Of a stretch of DNA of 64,000 bases, positions 1 to 8,002 are shown in pieces. Source of the stretch: Muribaculaceae bacterium (GTDB lineage Bacteria; Bacteroidota; Bacteroidia; Bacteroidales; Muribaculaceae); assembly GCA_017557665.1 (NCBI GenBank), contig JAFYYI010000087.1:1-64000 (forward strand), read 5' to 3'. Each line of letters starts with the position of its first letter. Within the stretch, counting starts at the first letter, position 1. A model generated the notes under the pieces. The model saw nothing but the letters and a program-made list of their open reading frames with translations. It was not told the DNA's origin and did not search any database. A program made the translations under genes and the position numbers.

Positions 1-663
1 ATCGACTTCGCCGACAAGAGCGTGACCGAGAACACCCGCGTGAGCTATCCCATCTACCACATCAAGAACATCGTGCGCCCCATCAGCCACGCTCCCGCTG
101 CCAAGCAGGTGATCTTCTTGAGTGCCGACGCCTTCGGCGTGCTGCCTCCCGTGTCAATCCTTGACTCCGAGCAGACCAAGTACTACTTCCTAAGCGGTTT
201 CACCGCCAAGTTGGCTGGTACCGAGCGCGGCATCACCGAGCCCACTCCCACCTTCAGCGCTTGCTTCGGCCAGGCATTCCTGGAGCTGCATCCCACGAAG
301 TATGCCGAGGAACTCGTGAAGCGCATGGAAATGAGCGGTGCTAAGGCTTACTTGGTGAACACCGGTTGGAACGGTACTGGCAAGCGTATCTCGATCCGCG
401 ACACCCGCGGTATCATCGACGCTATCCTCAACCACAGCATCGACAACGCTCCCACCAAGGTGATTCCTTACTTCAACTTCACTGTTCCCACCCTGCTCGA
501 GGGCGTTGACACTGGCATCCTCGACCCGCGCGACACCTATGCCGACCCCGCACAGTGGGAAGAGAAGGCCAAGGATCTGGCAAGCCGCTTCATCAAGAAC
601 TTCGTGAAGTACGAGGACAACGAGGCAGGCAAGGCTCTCGTAGCCGCCGGTCCCCAGCTCTGA
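1..663 (+). CDS. pckA: Phosphoenolpyruvate carboxykinase (ATP), C-terminal part
   Basis: Partial gene: the reading frame is open from base 1 and the start lies outside the window. The enzyme interconverts oxaloacetate + ATP and phosphoenolpyruvate + CO2 + ADP in the cytoplasm; in Bacteroidales it usually works in the CO2-fixing direction during succinate/propionate fermentation (family knowledge). Visible signatures of the ATP-type family are [14 protein letters not shown], the [11 protein letters not shown] block, [13 protein letters not shown], and [10 protein letters not shown], followed by the family's usual end ([12 protein letters not shown]). These cover the adenine/Mg-ATP side of the active site. 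The stop is followed by a good hairpin terminator, so the transcript appears to end here. Confidence 0.96.
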   Translation: MDFADKSVTENTRVSYPIYHIKNIVRPISHAPAAKQVIFLSADAFGVLPPVSILDSEQTKYYFLSGFTAKLAGTERGITEPTPTFSACFGQAFLELHPTKYAEELVKRMEMSGAKAYLVNTGWNGTGKRISIRDTRGIIDAILNHSIDNAPTKVIPYFNFTVPTLLEGVDTGILDPRDTYADPAQWEEKAKDLASRFIKNFVKYEDNEAGKALVAAGPQL

Positions 664-698
664 TGATTAGGCAATAATAAAACAAATTCTATAGTTTC

Positions 699-733
699 GA
701 GGGCGATTTCCATTAGGGAATCGTCCTCTTTTT
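699..733 (+). terminator. Intrinsic terminator after pckA
   Basis: An inverted repeat (GAGGGCGATT... pairing with ...AATCGTCCTC, one G-U type mismatch) with a four-base ATTA loop region is followed by TTTTT, about 35 nt after the pckA stop. Confidence 0.8.
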
Positions 734-750
734 AGGACATTTTTAAAAAA

Positions 751-781
751 GTTACATCAATGTAACTTACATCAATGTAAC
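751..781. promoter_or_regulatory. Two tandem 15-16 bp palindromes upstream of the glycosyltransferase
   Basis: GTTACATcaATGTAAC at 751-766 is a perfect palindrome, and TTACATcaATGTAAC follows directly at 767-781. They sit where the -33 region of the downstream promoter should be, which has no TTG. This is the layout of a dimeric-regulator operator; that role is inference. Confidence 0.5.
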
Positions 782-787
782 TTTTTA

Positions 788-795
788 TAATTTTG
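788..795 (+). promoter_or_regulatory. Promoter -7 box (TAATTTTG) of the glycosyltransferase gene
   Basis: TAATTTTG fits the Bacteroidetes TAnnTTTG consensus and ends only 8 nt before the ATG at 804, so transcription would start at or next to the start codon. No -33 TTG lies at the expected 19-21 nt. Confidence 0.5.
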
Positions 796-803
796 TCATT
801 GGA

Positions 804-2510
804 ATGCGCGTACTGATAGTCAATACCGCCGAGAGGACGGGTGGGGCGGCCATTGCCGCTAACCGGTTGCTTCAAGCCTTGAACCGTAACGGGGTTGAGG
901 CTCGGATGCTTGTGCGTGACCGCAAGTCCGACGCCCCCGAGGTGGTGAATATTCCTCAATCGTGGCGACTCAAGGCCAACTTCCTGTGGGAACGAGGTGT
1001 CATCTGGCTGAACAATGGCCTGAGCAAAAAAGGTATCTTTCAGGTCGATATAGCCAACGCCGGCACCGACATCACCACGATGCCCGACTTCAAGTGGGCC
1101 GACGTCATCCACCTGCACTGGGTCAACCAAGGGTTCCTGTCGCTCAACGATTTGGAGCGCATCATGGCCTCGGGCAAACCCATCGTGATAACACTGCACG
1201 ACCAGTGGTATTTCACGGGCATCTGCCACTACTCGGGCGAGTGCTCCAAGTACCAGAAACAGTGCGAAAAATGTCCGATGCTGAAAAACATCGGCATGGA
1301 CTTGGCGCAGCACGTGTTCGACAGCAAGCGGGCGATGTACGAGGGCAGGAACGTCGCCTTTGTGGGCTGCAGCCGCTGGATGGCCGACCTGGCCCGCAAG
1401 AGCCCGTTGACCCGGGGCCACCTGGTCACCAATATCCCCAATGCCATCGACACCGACGTTTTCACGCCGATGGACAAACTTAAAGCCCGAAAAAAGCATA
1501 ATCTGCCGACAGACAAAAAGTTACTCCTCTTTGGAGCGCAGCGCATCACCGATGAGCGCAAGGGTTTCAGTTATCTGGTCGAGGCTTGTGAACACATCAG
1601 CAAGCATTCTTCCTCTCTGTCTCGCAAACTTGGAGTTGTCGTGCTTGGCGGAGATGCCACCAGCGTGAAGGAGGCTTTGCCTTTACCCGTCTATCCGGTT
1701 AATTACCTGAGCAATGAGGCAGAAATTGCCGAACTTTACAATGCTGTTGATTTGTTTGTCACGCCCTCGTTACAGGACAACCTGCCCAACACCATCGTTG
1801 AGGCGATGGCATGCGGCACGCCTTGTGTAGGCTTTAATGTGGGAGGTATTCCCGAAATGATCAGCCATAAACAGAACGGTTACGTTGCCGATTACTGCGA
1901 CAGCATCGATTTTGCCCAGGGCATCGCCTGGTGCCTCAGCGAAACCCGTCATGCTAACTTATGTGCCGCCGCCTGCACAACCGCCCATTTCACCTATGCC
2001 GAATCTGTCGTTGCCAGCCGCTACAAAGACATCTACCCATCCACCCCGCAACAAACGACAACAAAATACATAGATCCAAAATCAGTAATACTCTGTAAGC
2101 AGAGCAAAGAAACTAGATGCTACATCATATTAGCACTTATGCTCTTTGACGGATATCATCAGATTGATGAAATGATTAACGAGGGAGGACAATTATATCT
2201 TGATGCTTTGGGATTAACTATAGAAGACGTGCGGAAATATCCGATGCCAGACTACGCTCAGATTGTATCTCATCTTAAACCCATTTCTGACTCTGTTGTA
2301 AGAAATTGGGTGATAATGCACACATACGCGTCTGTGCTTAATTTTGCTACATTCGAATCCCTAAATATGTTCGAAAAATTCTGCCTCGATTTGAAGTGGG
2401 ATCCGGATGAGATTGAAGAGTGCATGGATTTTTCAGAAGAACTGTCCAGAATACCACCATTAAGGCTTAGTATTGCATATACACGCTGGAAAGAAAATAA
2501 CAATTCTTGA
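804..2510 (+). CDS. GT4-family glycosyltransferase with an extra C-terminal domain
   Basis: Likely transfers a sugar from a nucleotide sugar during polysaccharide or glycoprotein synthesis. The N-terminus (MRVLIVNT, GGAAIAANRL near residue 15) is the typical GT4 Rossmann start and fixes the start codon. A Cys-rich segment near residues 130-160 (HDQWYFTGICHY, then CxxxxxxxCxxC spacing) is typical of WcaC-like enzymes. The C-terminal GT domain has NLPNTIVEAMACGTPCVGF with GGIPEMI near residues 330-355, the nucleotide-sugar site. The catalytic fold ends near residue 415. The last 150 residues or so resemble no domain I know, look helical, and are encoded by visibly more A+T-rich DNA. Donor and acceptor are unknown, and no polysaccharide cluster surrounds the gene. 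Confidence 0.85.
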   Translation: MRVLIVNTAERTGGAAIAANRLLQALNRNGVEARMLVRDRKSDAPEVVNIPQSWRLKANFLWERGVIWLNNGLSKKGIFQVDIANAGTDITTMPDFKWADVIHLHWVNQGFLSLNDLERIMASGKPIVITLHDQWYFTGICHYSGECSKYQKQCEKCPMLKNIGMDLAQHVFDSKRAMYEGRNVAFVGCSRWMADLARKSPLTRGHLVTNIPNAIDTDVFTPMDKLKARKKHNLPTDKKLLLFGAQRITDERKGFSYLVEACEHISKHSSSLSRKLGVVVLGGDATSVKEALPLPVYPVNYLSNEAEIAELYNAVDLFVTPSLQDNLPNTIVEAMACGTPCVGFNVGGIPEMISHKQNGYVADYCDSIDFAQGIAWCLSETRHANLCAAACTTAHFTYAESVVASRYKDIYPSTPQQTTTKYIDPKSVILCKQSKETRCYIILALMLFDGYHQIDEMINEGGQLYLDALGLTIEDVRKYPMPDYAQIVSHLKPISDSVVRNWVIMHTYASVLNFATFESLNMFEKFCLDLKWDPDEIEECMDFSEELSRIPPLRLSIAYTRWKENNNS

Positions 2511-2669
2511 GGCACAGGTTCGAACTGTCTTTTTGTCTTGCGTTGTTTGTTGCAGGTACATTGAAGCGAAGCGACGCCATCACAAAGACCCGTCCCAATG
2601 ATGCACCACCCCCGGAACCATCACCTAAATTTAGACAACGATAACGTATTGACAATCAACGCATCCCAT

Positions 2670-2755
2670 CTGTAGAGACGCAAAATCTTGCGTCTCAAGA
2701 CCCGAAAAAAAGCACCGCCTAACGAAAAGAGACGCAAAATTTTGCGTCTCTACAG
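2670..2755. repeat. Nested palindromic repeat (GAGACGCAAAAT.TTGCGTCTC pair)
   Basis: Two copies of a self-complementary unit, at about 2672-2696 and 2729-2751, lie head to head. The outer CTGTAG (2670) and CTACAG (ending 2755) also pair, so the whole segment forms a larger interrupted palindrome. It lies between the glycosyltransferase and the convergent phosphatase gene and could act as a bidirectional terminator. The look is that of a dispersed REP/MITE-like element. Confidence 0.7.
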
Positions 2756-2780
2756 TGCCATCCGGTGAACGAAATGGCCT

Positions 2781-4100
2781 TTATTTCACGCTCCAGTCGA
2801 TGGAGGTGGCGAGTTTGTTCTCGTAGTAGCGTTTCAAGTCGGTCCAGCGGTAGTAGGGGCCCTGGACGGGCGTGGCGGGAAGTGTGGCCTCGTGCTCGTT
2901 GAACAGCACCTTCACCAGAATGTCTTCGGGCCTGTTACCGCTTGTTCCCGCGGGGCGGTAGAACACCATCTGGATGTTGCAGGCCTTGGGGATGGTATTG
3001 TAGTCCTGCCAGTGCTCGTGCAACGTTTCCAGGTCATCGCAGCTGTAGTTCACATTGTCCAGTTCGAGCAGGCAGGCCAGCGGCAGCACACACGTCTCGT
3101 GGCCGAAGCGCAGGGCCGCGCCACGCTCGCCGGTGGCGATGGCGTCATCGGCCGTGGCGATCATGTTGCGCAACAGGGCGCGCTCGATAAAGGGCATGCG
3201 GTTGCCGTTCTGGGGCGCATTGGCCCAATGGATATACCAGTAGATGTTCTTCATGCGCCAGAGCTCAAAGATCTCGTCGTTGGAGAAATAGTTGAACAGG
3301 TTGATGTCGTCAAACTGATGGTGACCCTGCAGCGAGCCAGCGATGTCAAACACGTCGCGCATCAATTTCACCCCATCCATGTTGGCACTCGCCCATGCGG
3401 TGTCGTTGACCAACTGGGCGACAAAACGGCGGGCGTCCAAATGCTTAGCGTACATCTCATTAGAAATGGGATCCACGCTCTTGCGCAGGTCATTGGCCAG
3501 CGTGTCCTCACCATAGCCCCAGCCCATGTAGTACATGTCGTGGTAACTGGCATCGGTGGTGATGCGCAGCTCGGGATTTAAGGAACGCAGGCGCATCGTC
3601 TCGTTCTGCATCGACAGGATGCAGCGGATGATGACGGTGGAGCGGGCATCGATGCGAGCGTTGCCGGCGAACACCTCAGGGAAATTGTTGAACATGCGCT
3701 GGGCGATTTCCTGGTGTTGTATGGCACCCTCGTCGCTCAGGTCACCGGCACGGTTCTTTGAATTCTCGTAGACGGTCGTCAGTTGACGGAGCAGCAGCTT
3801 GCCCTGCAGGTTGAGCATCCCGGCTTCTTGGGCCTTCTTCAGCTGTTTGCAGGGGCGCTCATAGTATTTGCCGTTGGTCAGCCAGCGGCTGCCGTGCCGA
3901 CCGTAGTGGTCGATATAGAACGGCTCATAGCCTGCGGGAGCGGCAGTGAGCGTCGGCACTTTCAGGTCGGTGCCGTAGGGGTAGGCGTAGTGGTTGCTGG
4001 CCGAACGGTCAAAGTTGTTGATGACCTGCTTGCGTGGCGTGGTGGCACCCAGCGACAGGCAGGTGATAGCCAGTAAGAGATATAATGTGAACTGTTTCAT
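2781..4100 (-). CDS. Secreted histidine-type acid phosphatase (phytase/MINPP-like), copy 2
   Basis: Clade-2 histidine phosphatase, 439 aa, probably periplasmic or surface-exposed and acting on phosphorylated compounds such as inositol phosphates (family inference). The phosphate-binding RHGSR motif is at residues 68-72, with the nucleophile His69 after the conserved GYEPFYIDHYG. The second catalytic motif is His334-Glu335 in RFGHE, the HE form seen in MINPP-like enzymes instead of HD. Residues 1-20 form a signal peptide ending near LSLGA. It is a clear paralogue of the next gene upstream (4188-5477), separated by 87 bp containing a heptamer array, so the two are probably cotranscribed. The exact substrate is not readable. 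Confidence 0.9.
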   Translation of the reverse strand: MKQFTLYLLLAITCLSLGATTPRKQVINNFDRSASNHYAYPYGTDLKVPTLTAAPAGYEPFYIDHYGRHGSRWLTNGKYYERPCKQLKKAQEAGMLNLQGKLLLRQLTTVYENSKNRAGDLSDEGAIQHQEIAQRMFNNFPEVFAGNARIDARSTVIIRCILSMQNETMRLRSLNPELRITTDASYHDMYYMGWGYGEDTLANDLRKSVDPISNEMYAKHLDARRFVAQLVNDTAWASANMDGVKLMRDVFDIAGSLQGHHQFDDINLFNYFSNDEIFELWRMKNIYWYIHWANAPQNGNRMPFIERALLRNMIATADDAIATGERGAALRFGHETCVLPLACLLELDNVNYSCDDLETLHEHWQDYNTIPKACNIQMVFYRPAGTSGNRPEDILVKVLFNEHEATLPATPVQGPYYRWTDLKRYYENKLATSIDWSVK

Positions 4101-4125
4101 TGTCGTTTTCAGTTGAAATTGCTAT

Positions 4126-4188
4126 GGTCCAAATCCAATAGTCTAAAGTCTAAGATCTGAAGTCTAATGTCTAAACTCTAAAGTCTAT
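4126..4188. repeat. Heptamer array, 9 units (consensus AGTCTAA)
   Basis: Nine consecutive 7-bp units in strict phase: GGTCCAA, ATCCAAT, then AGTCTAA, AGTCTAA, GATCTGA, AGTCTAA, TGTCTAA, ACTCTAA, AGTCTAT. It fills most of the gap between the two phosphatase genes and touches the stop codon of the upstream one. Confidence 0.85.
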
Positions 4189-5477
4189 CACTTTACAACC
4201 GGTTGGCGTGAAAGTTTATCGATGAAGTAGTCGCGCACGTCACTCCAGTGGTAATAGGGAGCGACATCGGTCTTCACGGGCAGCGTGGCCTCGCGTTCGT
4301 TGAGCAACGGCAACACCAGGATGTCGTCATCACCGGCCTTGCGGAAGTACACGAATTGCAGGTTGGTGGCCATCGGGAATATCTTGTACGATTGCCAGTA
4401 TTTGTCCAGGTTGTCGAGGTCGGTCGTGCGGTAGTCGGCACCGTTGATGCCCATCAGGCAGCACAGCGGCAGCACCACACTCTCATGGCCGAAGCGAAGC
4501 GACGCCCCAGGCGTGGAATTGTCGGTGGTGGTGGCCCGGTCGGCATCTTCGATGAAGTTGCGCAACAGGTTGGCCTCCATATAGTCGACGCGGCATTGGG
4601 TCAAGGGCGTTTCGCCCGACTGGATGTACCAATAGACGTTGTTGTAACGCCAGATGCCATAGATTTCATCGTCGGTGAACAGGTCATACCAGTTCACGTT
4701 CTCAAACTGGTAGTGGCTCTGCATGTTGCCGGTTACCTCAAACAGGTACAACGCCATATTGTGAGGATTGGCAATGCTGTCACGCGCGTATTTCTGGTCG
4801 TTAAAGAGTTTCTTGAACAACCCTTTGGTCTTCACCCATTTCTCAATATATTGGTCTCGTACGGGGGCCATATTCTTGCGCAGTTCCCTGGCCACCGAGT
4901 CGTAATAGTTCATGTAATACATCGTTGCCTCACTGGCATCGGTGGTGATTTTCAGGCGCGGGTTGAGCGAGGCGAGCACGTCCACCTCGTTCTGCATCGA
5001 CAGGATGCAACGGATCACGACTGTCGACCGTGCTACGACGGGCGCACCGTCCTTGAACACCTGTGGGAAGTTCTGGTACATGCGTCGCGCGATGCCTTGG
5101 TGCTGCACGGCACCGATGTCACTCAGCTCGCCCAGACGACCGTGGCTAGCGGCGTACACCATGCGAAGCGTGTCGAGCACTTCCTGCCCGCGGCGTGTGA
5201 GTTTGCCGTAACGCTCGGCCTTCTCCAGCTCCTGCAACGGATAGGAGTATTTCTTGTCGTTGATGAGCCAGCGGCTGCCGTGGCGGCCGTAATGGTTGAT
5301 AAAGAACGGTTCATAGCCCTCAGGGGCTGGCGTGATGGCCGGGAAACCGCTGACGGGATAGGCCTGATAATTGTTGGCGCTCAACTTGGGGTTAGCCTTG
5401 AAGTCCTCGCGCACACCGGCCACGAGCGACATCACTCCAACCAATGTCAAGCCGAATAATAAGAATAATCGTCTCAT
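4188..5477 (-). CDS. Secreted histidine-type acid phosphatase (phytase/MINPP-like), copy 1
   Basis: Paralogue of the downstream gene, 429 aa, with a signal peptide (RRLFLLFGLTLVGVMSLVAG). The catalytic RHGSR is at residues 65-69 (nucleophile His66) and the proton-donor motif RFGHE ends at His331-Glu332. The segment between them is alpha-helical in this family and sets substrate specificity. A -7 box (TACATTTG on the minus strand, 5508-5515) lies about 30 nt upstream of the start. Tandem retention suggests two related but different phosphorylated substrates; that is inference. Confidence 0.9.
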   Translation of the reverse strand: MRRLFLLFGLTLVGVMSLVAGVREDFKANPKLSANNYQAYPVSGFPAITPAPEGYEPFFINHYGRHGSRWLINDKKYSYPLQELEKAERYGKLTRRGQEVLDTLRMVYAASHGRLGELSDIGAVQHQGIARRMYQNFPQVFKDGAPVVARSTVVIRCILSMQNEVDVLASLNPRLKITTDASEATMYYMNYYDSVARELRKNMAPVRDQYIEKWVKTKGLFKKLFNDQKYARDSIANPHNMALYLFEVTGNMQSHYQFENVNWYDLFTDDEIYGIWRYNNVYWYIQSGETPLTQCRVDYMEANLLRNFIEDADRATTTDNSTPGASLRFGHESVVLPLCCLMGINGADYRTTDLDNLDKYWQSYKIFPMATNLQFVYFRKAGDDDILVLPLLNEREATLPVKTDVAPYYHWSDVRDYFIDKLSRQPVVK

Positions 5478-5507
5478 AAGAAATCTCGATTTTATCTATT
5501 GATGTCG

Positions 5508-5515
5508 CAAATGTA
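5508..5515 (-). promoter_or_regulatory. Promoter -7 box (TACATTTG) of the phosphatase pair
   Basis: Matches TAnnTTTG on the minus strand and gives a leader of about 25 nt. A TTG at the consensus -33 distance is not seen. Confidence 0.5.
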
Positions 5516-5590
5516 GTCAAAAATAGTCAAACTCCCCACCTTTGTCGTTACCTTTTTCATAAGCGGCACTTGAGCCAATGCCATATAACC

Positions 5591-5621
5591 AAAAAGAGGC
5601 TGCTCACGCAGTCTCTTTTTT
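5591..5621 (-). terminator. Terminator after the tRNA-Asn pair
   Basis: The stem AAAAAGAG.CTGC / GCAG.CTCTTTTT with a TCAC loop lies immediately 3' of the second tRNA on the minus strand. A/T runs on both sides would let it work in either direction. Confidence 0.8.
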
Positions 5622-5623
5622 GG

Positions 5624-5697
5624 CGCTTCTTCTTGGACTTGAACCAAGGACCCCCTGATTAACAGTCAGATGCTCTAACCAACTGAGCTAAAGAAGC
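5624..5697 (-). tRNA. tRNA-Asn(GTT), distal copy
   Basis: 74-nt cloverleaf on the minus strand. The acceptor stem is GCTTCTT/AAGAAGC, the D-arm contains AGCTCAGTTGGTTAGAGC, the anticodon is GTT (CTGTTAATC context), and the T-arm is CTTGG-TTCAAGT-CCAAG. The 3' CCA is not encoded. Identical to the copy at 5737-5810. Confidence 0.97.
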
Positions 5698-5736
5698 AAT
5701 CCTCTCTCTTAAATATCTATCTATTCTGTTATCTCG

Positions 5737-5810
5737 CGCTTCTTCTTGGACTTGAACCAAGGACCCCCTGATTAACAGTCAGATGCTCTAACCAACTGAG
5801 CTAAAGAAGC
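5737..5810 (-). tRNA. tRNA-Asn(GTT), promoter-proximal copy
   Basis: Same 74-nt sequence as the next copy, with a 39-nt spacer between them. Both are read from the promoter at 5853-5883 and end at the hairpin at 5591-5621, so they form a dedicated two-tRNA transcript. Confidence 0.97.
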
Positions 5811-5852
5811 TTTTCAGCACTTCTGCGGCAAACCCTGCCGAAAAATGCGGTG

Positions 5853-5883
5853 CAAAGTTAGTGCCAATAATTGAACTGTGCAA
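5853..5883 (-). promoter_or_regulatory. tRNA-Asn promoter (TTG-N20-TAACTTTG)
   Basis: On the minus strand TTG (5883-5881) is followed after exactly 20 nt by TAACTTTG (5860-5853), an excellent Bacteroidetes primary-sigma promoter, about 43 nt before the first tRNA. Confidence 0.8.
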
Positions 5884-5966
5884 TAAAAAAATGAAAAAAC
5901 TTACTTTTTTTCGTCACTTGAATGTTTTTTCCGTCTTGAAAACAGCCTTAATTCATGGAATAATAG

Positions 5967-5974
5967 TATTTTTG
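5967..5974 (+). promoter_or_regulatory. Promoter -7 box (TATTTTTG) of the processing protease
   Basis: A TAnnTTTG match ends 22 nt before the ATG at 5997. No good -33 TTG is at the right distance. Confidence 0.45.
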
Positions 5975-5996
5975 ACCCCTCAATCATTATGTTAGA

Positions 5997-7733
5997 ATGA
6001 AAAAGACGCTCAAATATCTTGCCTGGGCTTGCGTCATAGCAGCCCTCAGCGCTCCTGTGGCACTTGCCGATGAGGACAAGGCGGTCAACGACGATGCTTC
6101 GATTGTCCGCAGTCTCGACATCTTCAACACGCTCTACAAGGAGCTTAACACGTTTTACGTCGACACCATCAATGCTCAAAAGTCCATCGAGAACGCCATC
6201 AACGCGATGCTTGAAGACATCGACCCCTACACCGAGTACATCCCGGCCAAGGAGACCGATGAGTTCATGACACTGAGCACCGGCGAGTATGGTGGTATCG
6301 GCAGCTACCTGATGGAGCGCACGGTCAACGGCAAGAAGGGTGTTTACATCAGCGGACCCTATGAGGGTAGCCCGGCGGCACGTGCCGGCCTGCGCTCGGG
6401 CGACCGCATCATCATGATTGACGGCGACAGCACGTCGACGTGGACCAGCGACCAGGTGAGCAAGCGACTCAAGGGACAGGCCAACACCCATTTGACGGTG
6501 ACGGTCGTTCGCCCCTATGACGAGGACAGCATCAAGACTTTCTCTTTCAACCGCGAGACCATCAGCGTCAATCCCGTGCCTTACTACGGCGTGACGCGTG
6601 GTGACATCGGCTACATCGGCCTCACCACCTATAACGAGAAGTCGGCCCAGCAGGTGCGCGATGCCCTCATTGAGCTCAAGAAGAATCCCAATGTCAAGAA
6701 CATCGTGCTTGACCTGCGCAGCAACGGCGGTGGTATTGTCGAGGGCGCTATCCAGATTGTCGGCTGCTTCGTCCCCAAGGGCACACAGGTGCTGCAGATG
6801 CGTGGACGTGACAAGTCGAGCGAACGCACCTATAAGACCACAGTCGACCCCGTTGACACCGAGATACCTCTCGTCGTCCTCATCGACGGCGGCTCGGCGA
6901 GCGCCAGCGAAATCACCGCGGGTGCCCTCCAGGATCTGGACCGCGCCGTCATCATCGGCACGCGATCCTTTGGCAAAGGTCTGGTTCAATCCACACGCAA
7001 CCTGCCCTACGACGGCATACTCAAGGTCACCATTGCCAAGTATTACATCCCCAGCGGACGACTCATCCAAGAGGTGGACTACGGCAACCGCAACGAGGAC
7101 GGCTCCTACAAGAAGACCACTACCGACAGCACGGCACGCGTCTTCTACACCGCCCATGGCCGTGAGGTGAGAGAGGGTGGTGGCATCACCCCCGACATCA
7201 AGGTCGAGCCGCGCGAGTTGAAGCGCATCGTCTATAACATCATGCGCGACCATTGGGACTTTGACTTTGCCACCAAGTATGTCGCCGAGCACGAGGGCAA
7301 GATTCCCTCGCCGGCCGATTTCCAGATCACCGACGAGATCTTCAACGAATTTAAGGCCTTTATCAACCCCGACAAGTTCGAGTATGACAAGGTCTGCGAG
7401 CAGCAGCTTGCCACCTTGCGCAAGACCGCGACAGCCGAGGGCTACATGAACGACTCCACCAAGGCCGTCTTCGACCAGCTCGAGCAGATGCTCAAGCATG
7501 ACCTTGACCATGACCTCGACCTCCACAGGCGTGACATCGCCTACCTCCTCGGCCAGGAAATCATGGACCGCTGCTACTACCAGCGCGGCCAGGTAGAGAA
7601 CTCCATCAAGGACGACGAGTACCTCGACAAGGCCAAGGAAATGTTCGATAAGCCCGGCGAGTACGCCCGCATCCTCAACATCAAGGCCAAACCCGCCAAA
7701 AAGGCCACCACCTCCAAGAAAAAGAAAAAATAA
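5997..7733 (+). CDS. C-terminal processing protease, S41 family (CtpA/Prc-like)
   Basis: Exported serine protease of 578 aa that cleaves substrates near their C-termini in the periplasm. The signal peptide is residues 1-24 (cleavage near ALA-DED). A helical region is followed by a PDZ domain (about 95-175; YGGIGSYL, SPAARAGLRSGDRI). The protease core has DLRSNGGG at 239-246, GGSASASE at 298-305 containing the catalytic Ser, and the catalytic Lys327 in SFGKG. A C-terminal helical domain ends in a run of lysines. The start is supported by the signal peptide and the promoter box just upstream. The transcript ends at the terminator at 7787-7820. Confidence 0.94.
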   Translation: MKKTLKYLAWACVIAALSAPVALADEDKAVNDDASIVRSLDIFNTLYKELNTFYVDTINAQKSIENAINAMLEDIDPYTEYIPAKETDEFMTLSTGEYGGIGSYLMERTVNGKKGVYISGPYEGSPAARAGLRSGDRIIMIDGDSTSTWTSDQVSKRLKGQANTHLTVTVVRPYDEDSIKTFSFNRETISVNPVPYYGVTRGDIGYIGLTTYNEKSAQQVRDALIELKKNPNVKNIVLDLRSNGGGIVEGAIQIVGCFVPKGTQVLQMRGRDKSSERTYKTTVDPVDTEIPLVVLIDGGSASASEITAGALQDLDRAVIIGTRSFGKGLVQSTRNLPYDGILKVTIAKYYIPSGRLIQEVDYGNRNEDGSYKKTTTDSTARVFYTAHGREVREGGGITPDIKVEPRELKRIVYNIMRDHWDFDFATKYVAEHEGKIPSPADFQITDEIFNEFKAFINPDKFEYDKVCEQQLATLRKTATAEGYMNDSTKAVFDQLEQMLKHDLDHDLDLHRRDIAYLLGQEIMDRCYYQRGQVENSIKDDEYLDKAKEMFDKPGEYARILNIKAKPAKKATTSKKKKK

Positions 7734-7786
7734 AGACAAGCCCTCTTTCAAAAAAGGAATACAATTAATACAAACCAATTGCCATC

Positions 7787-7820
7787 AGGCGCGACACACC
7801 ACCCGTGTCGCGCCTTTTTT
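7787..7820 (+). terminator. Terminator after the processing protease
   Basis: A perfect 11-bp stem (AGGCGCGACAC / GTGTCGCGCCT) with a 7-nt loop is followed by TTTTTT. Confidence 0.92.
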
Positions 7821-7989
7821 CTCGGGGTCGTGGCAAAGTCACGGCACGGGGAACCGGGGCATCTTGGGGACGGCGGCGGAGCCGCCGCTTACGGGACAAC
7901 CGCGAAGGTGGGGACAGCGCTGGCACCGCTGTATATTGGATAGGGCTGCTATTTGGTGGTTTTTAGGTCTTTGTTTGAGGAATAATGAG

Positions 7990-7997
7990 TAACTTTG
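7990..7997 (+). promoter_or_regulatory. Promoter -7 box (TAACTTTG) of mfd, overlapping an upstream ATG
   Basis: The TAnnTTTG match lies between an ATG at 7985 and the in-frame ATG at 8003. It ends 5 nt before 8003, so the mRNA would begin at about the second ATG. The nearest upstream TTG gives only a 16-nt spacer, so strength is uncertain. Confidence 0.5.
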
Positions 7998-8002
7998 CAG
8001 GC

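Noticed and set aside
5901..7778. Very long open frame (625 codons) opposite the processing protease
   Set aside because: It mirrors the codon bias of the real gene on the other strand and has a low-complexity Val/Leu/Gly/Asp composition with no domain.
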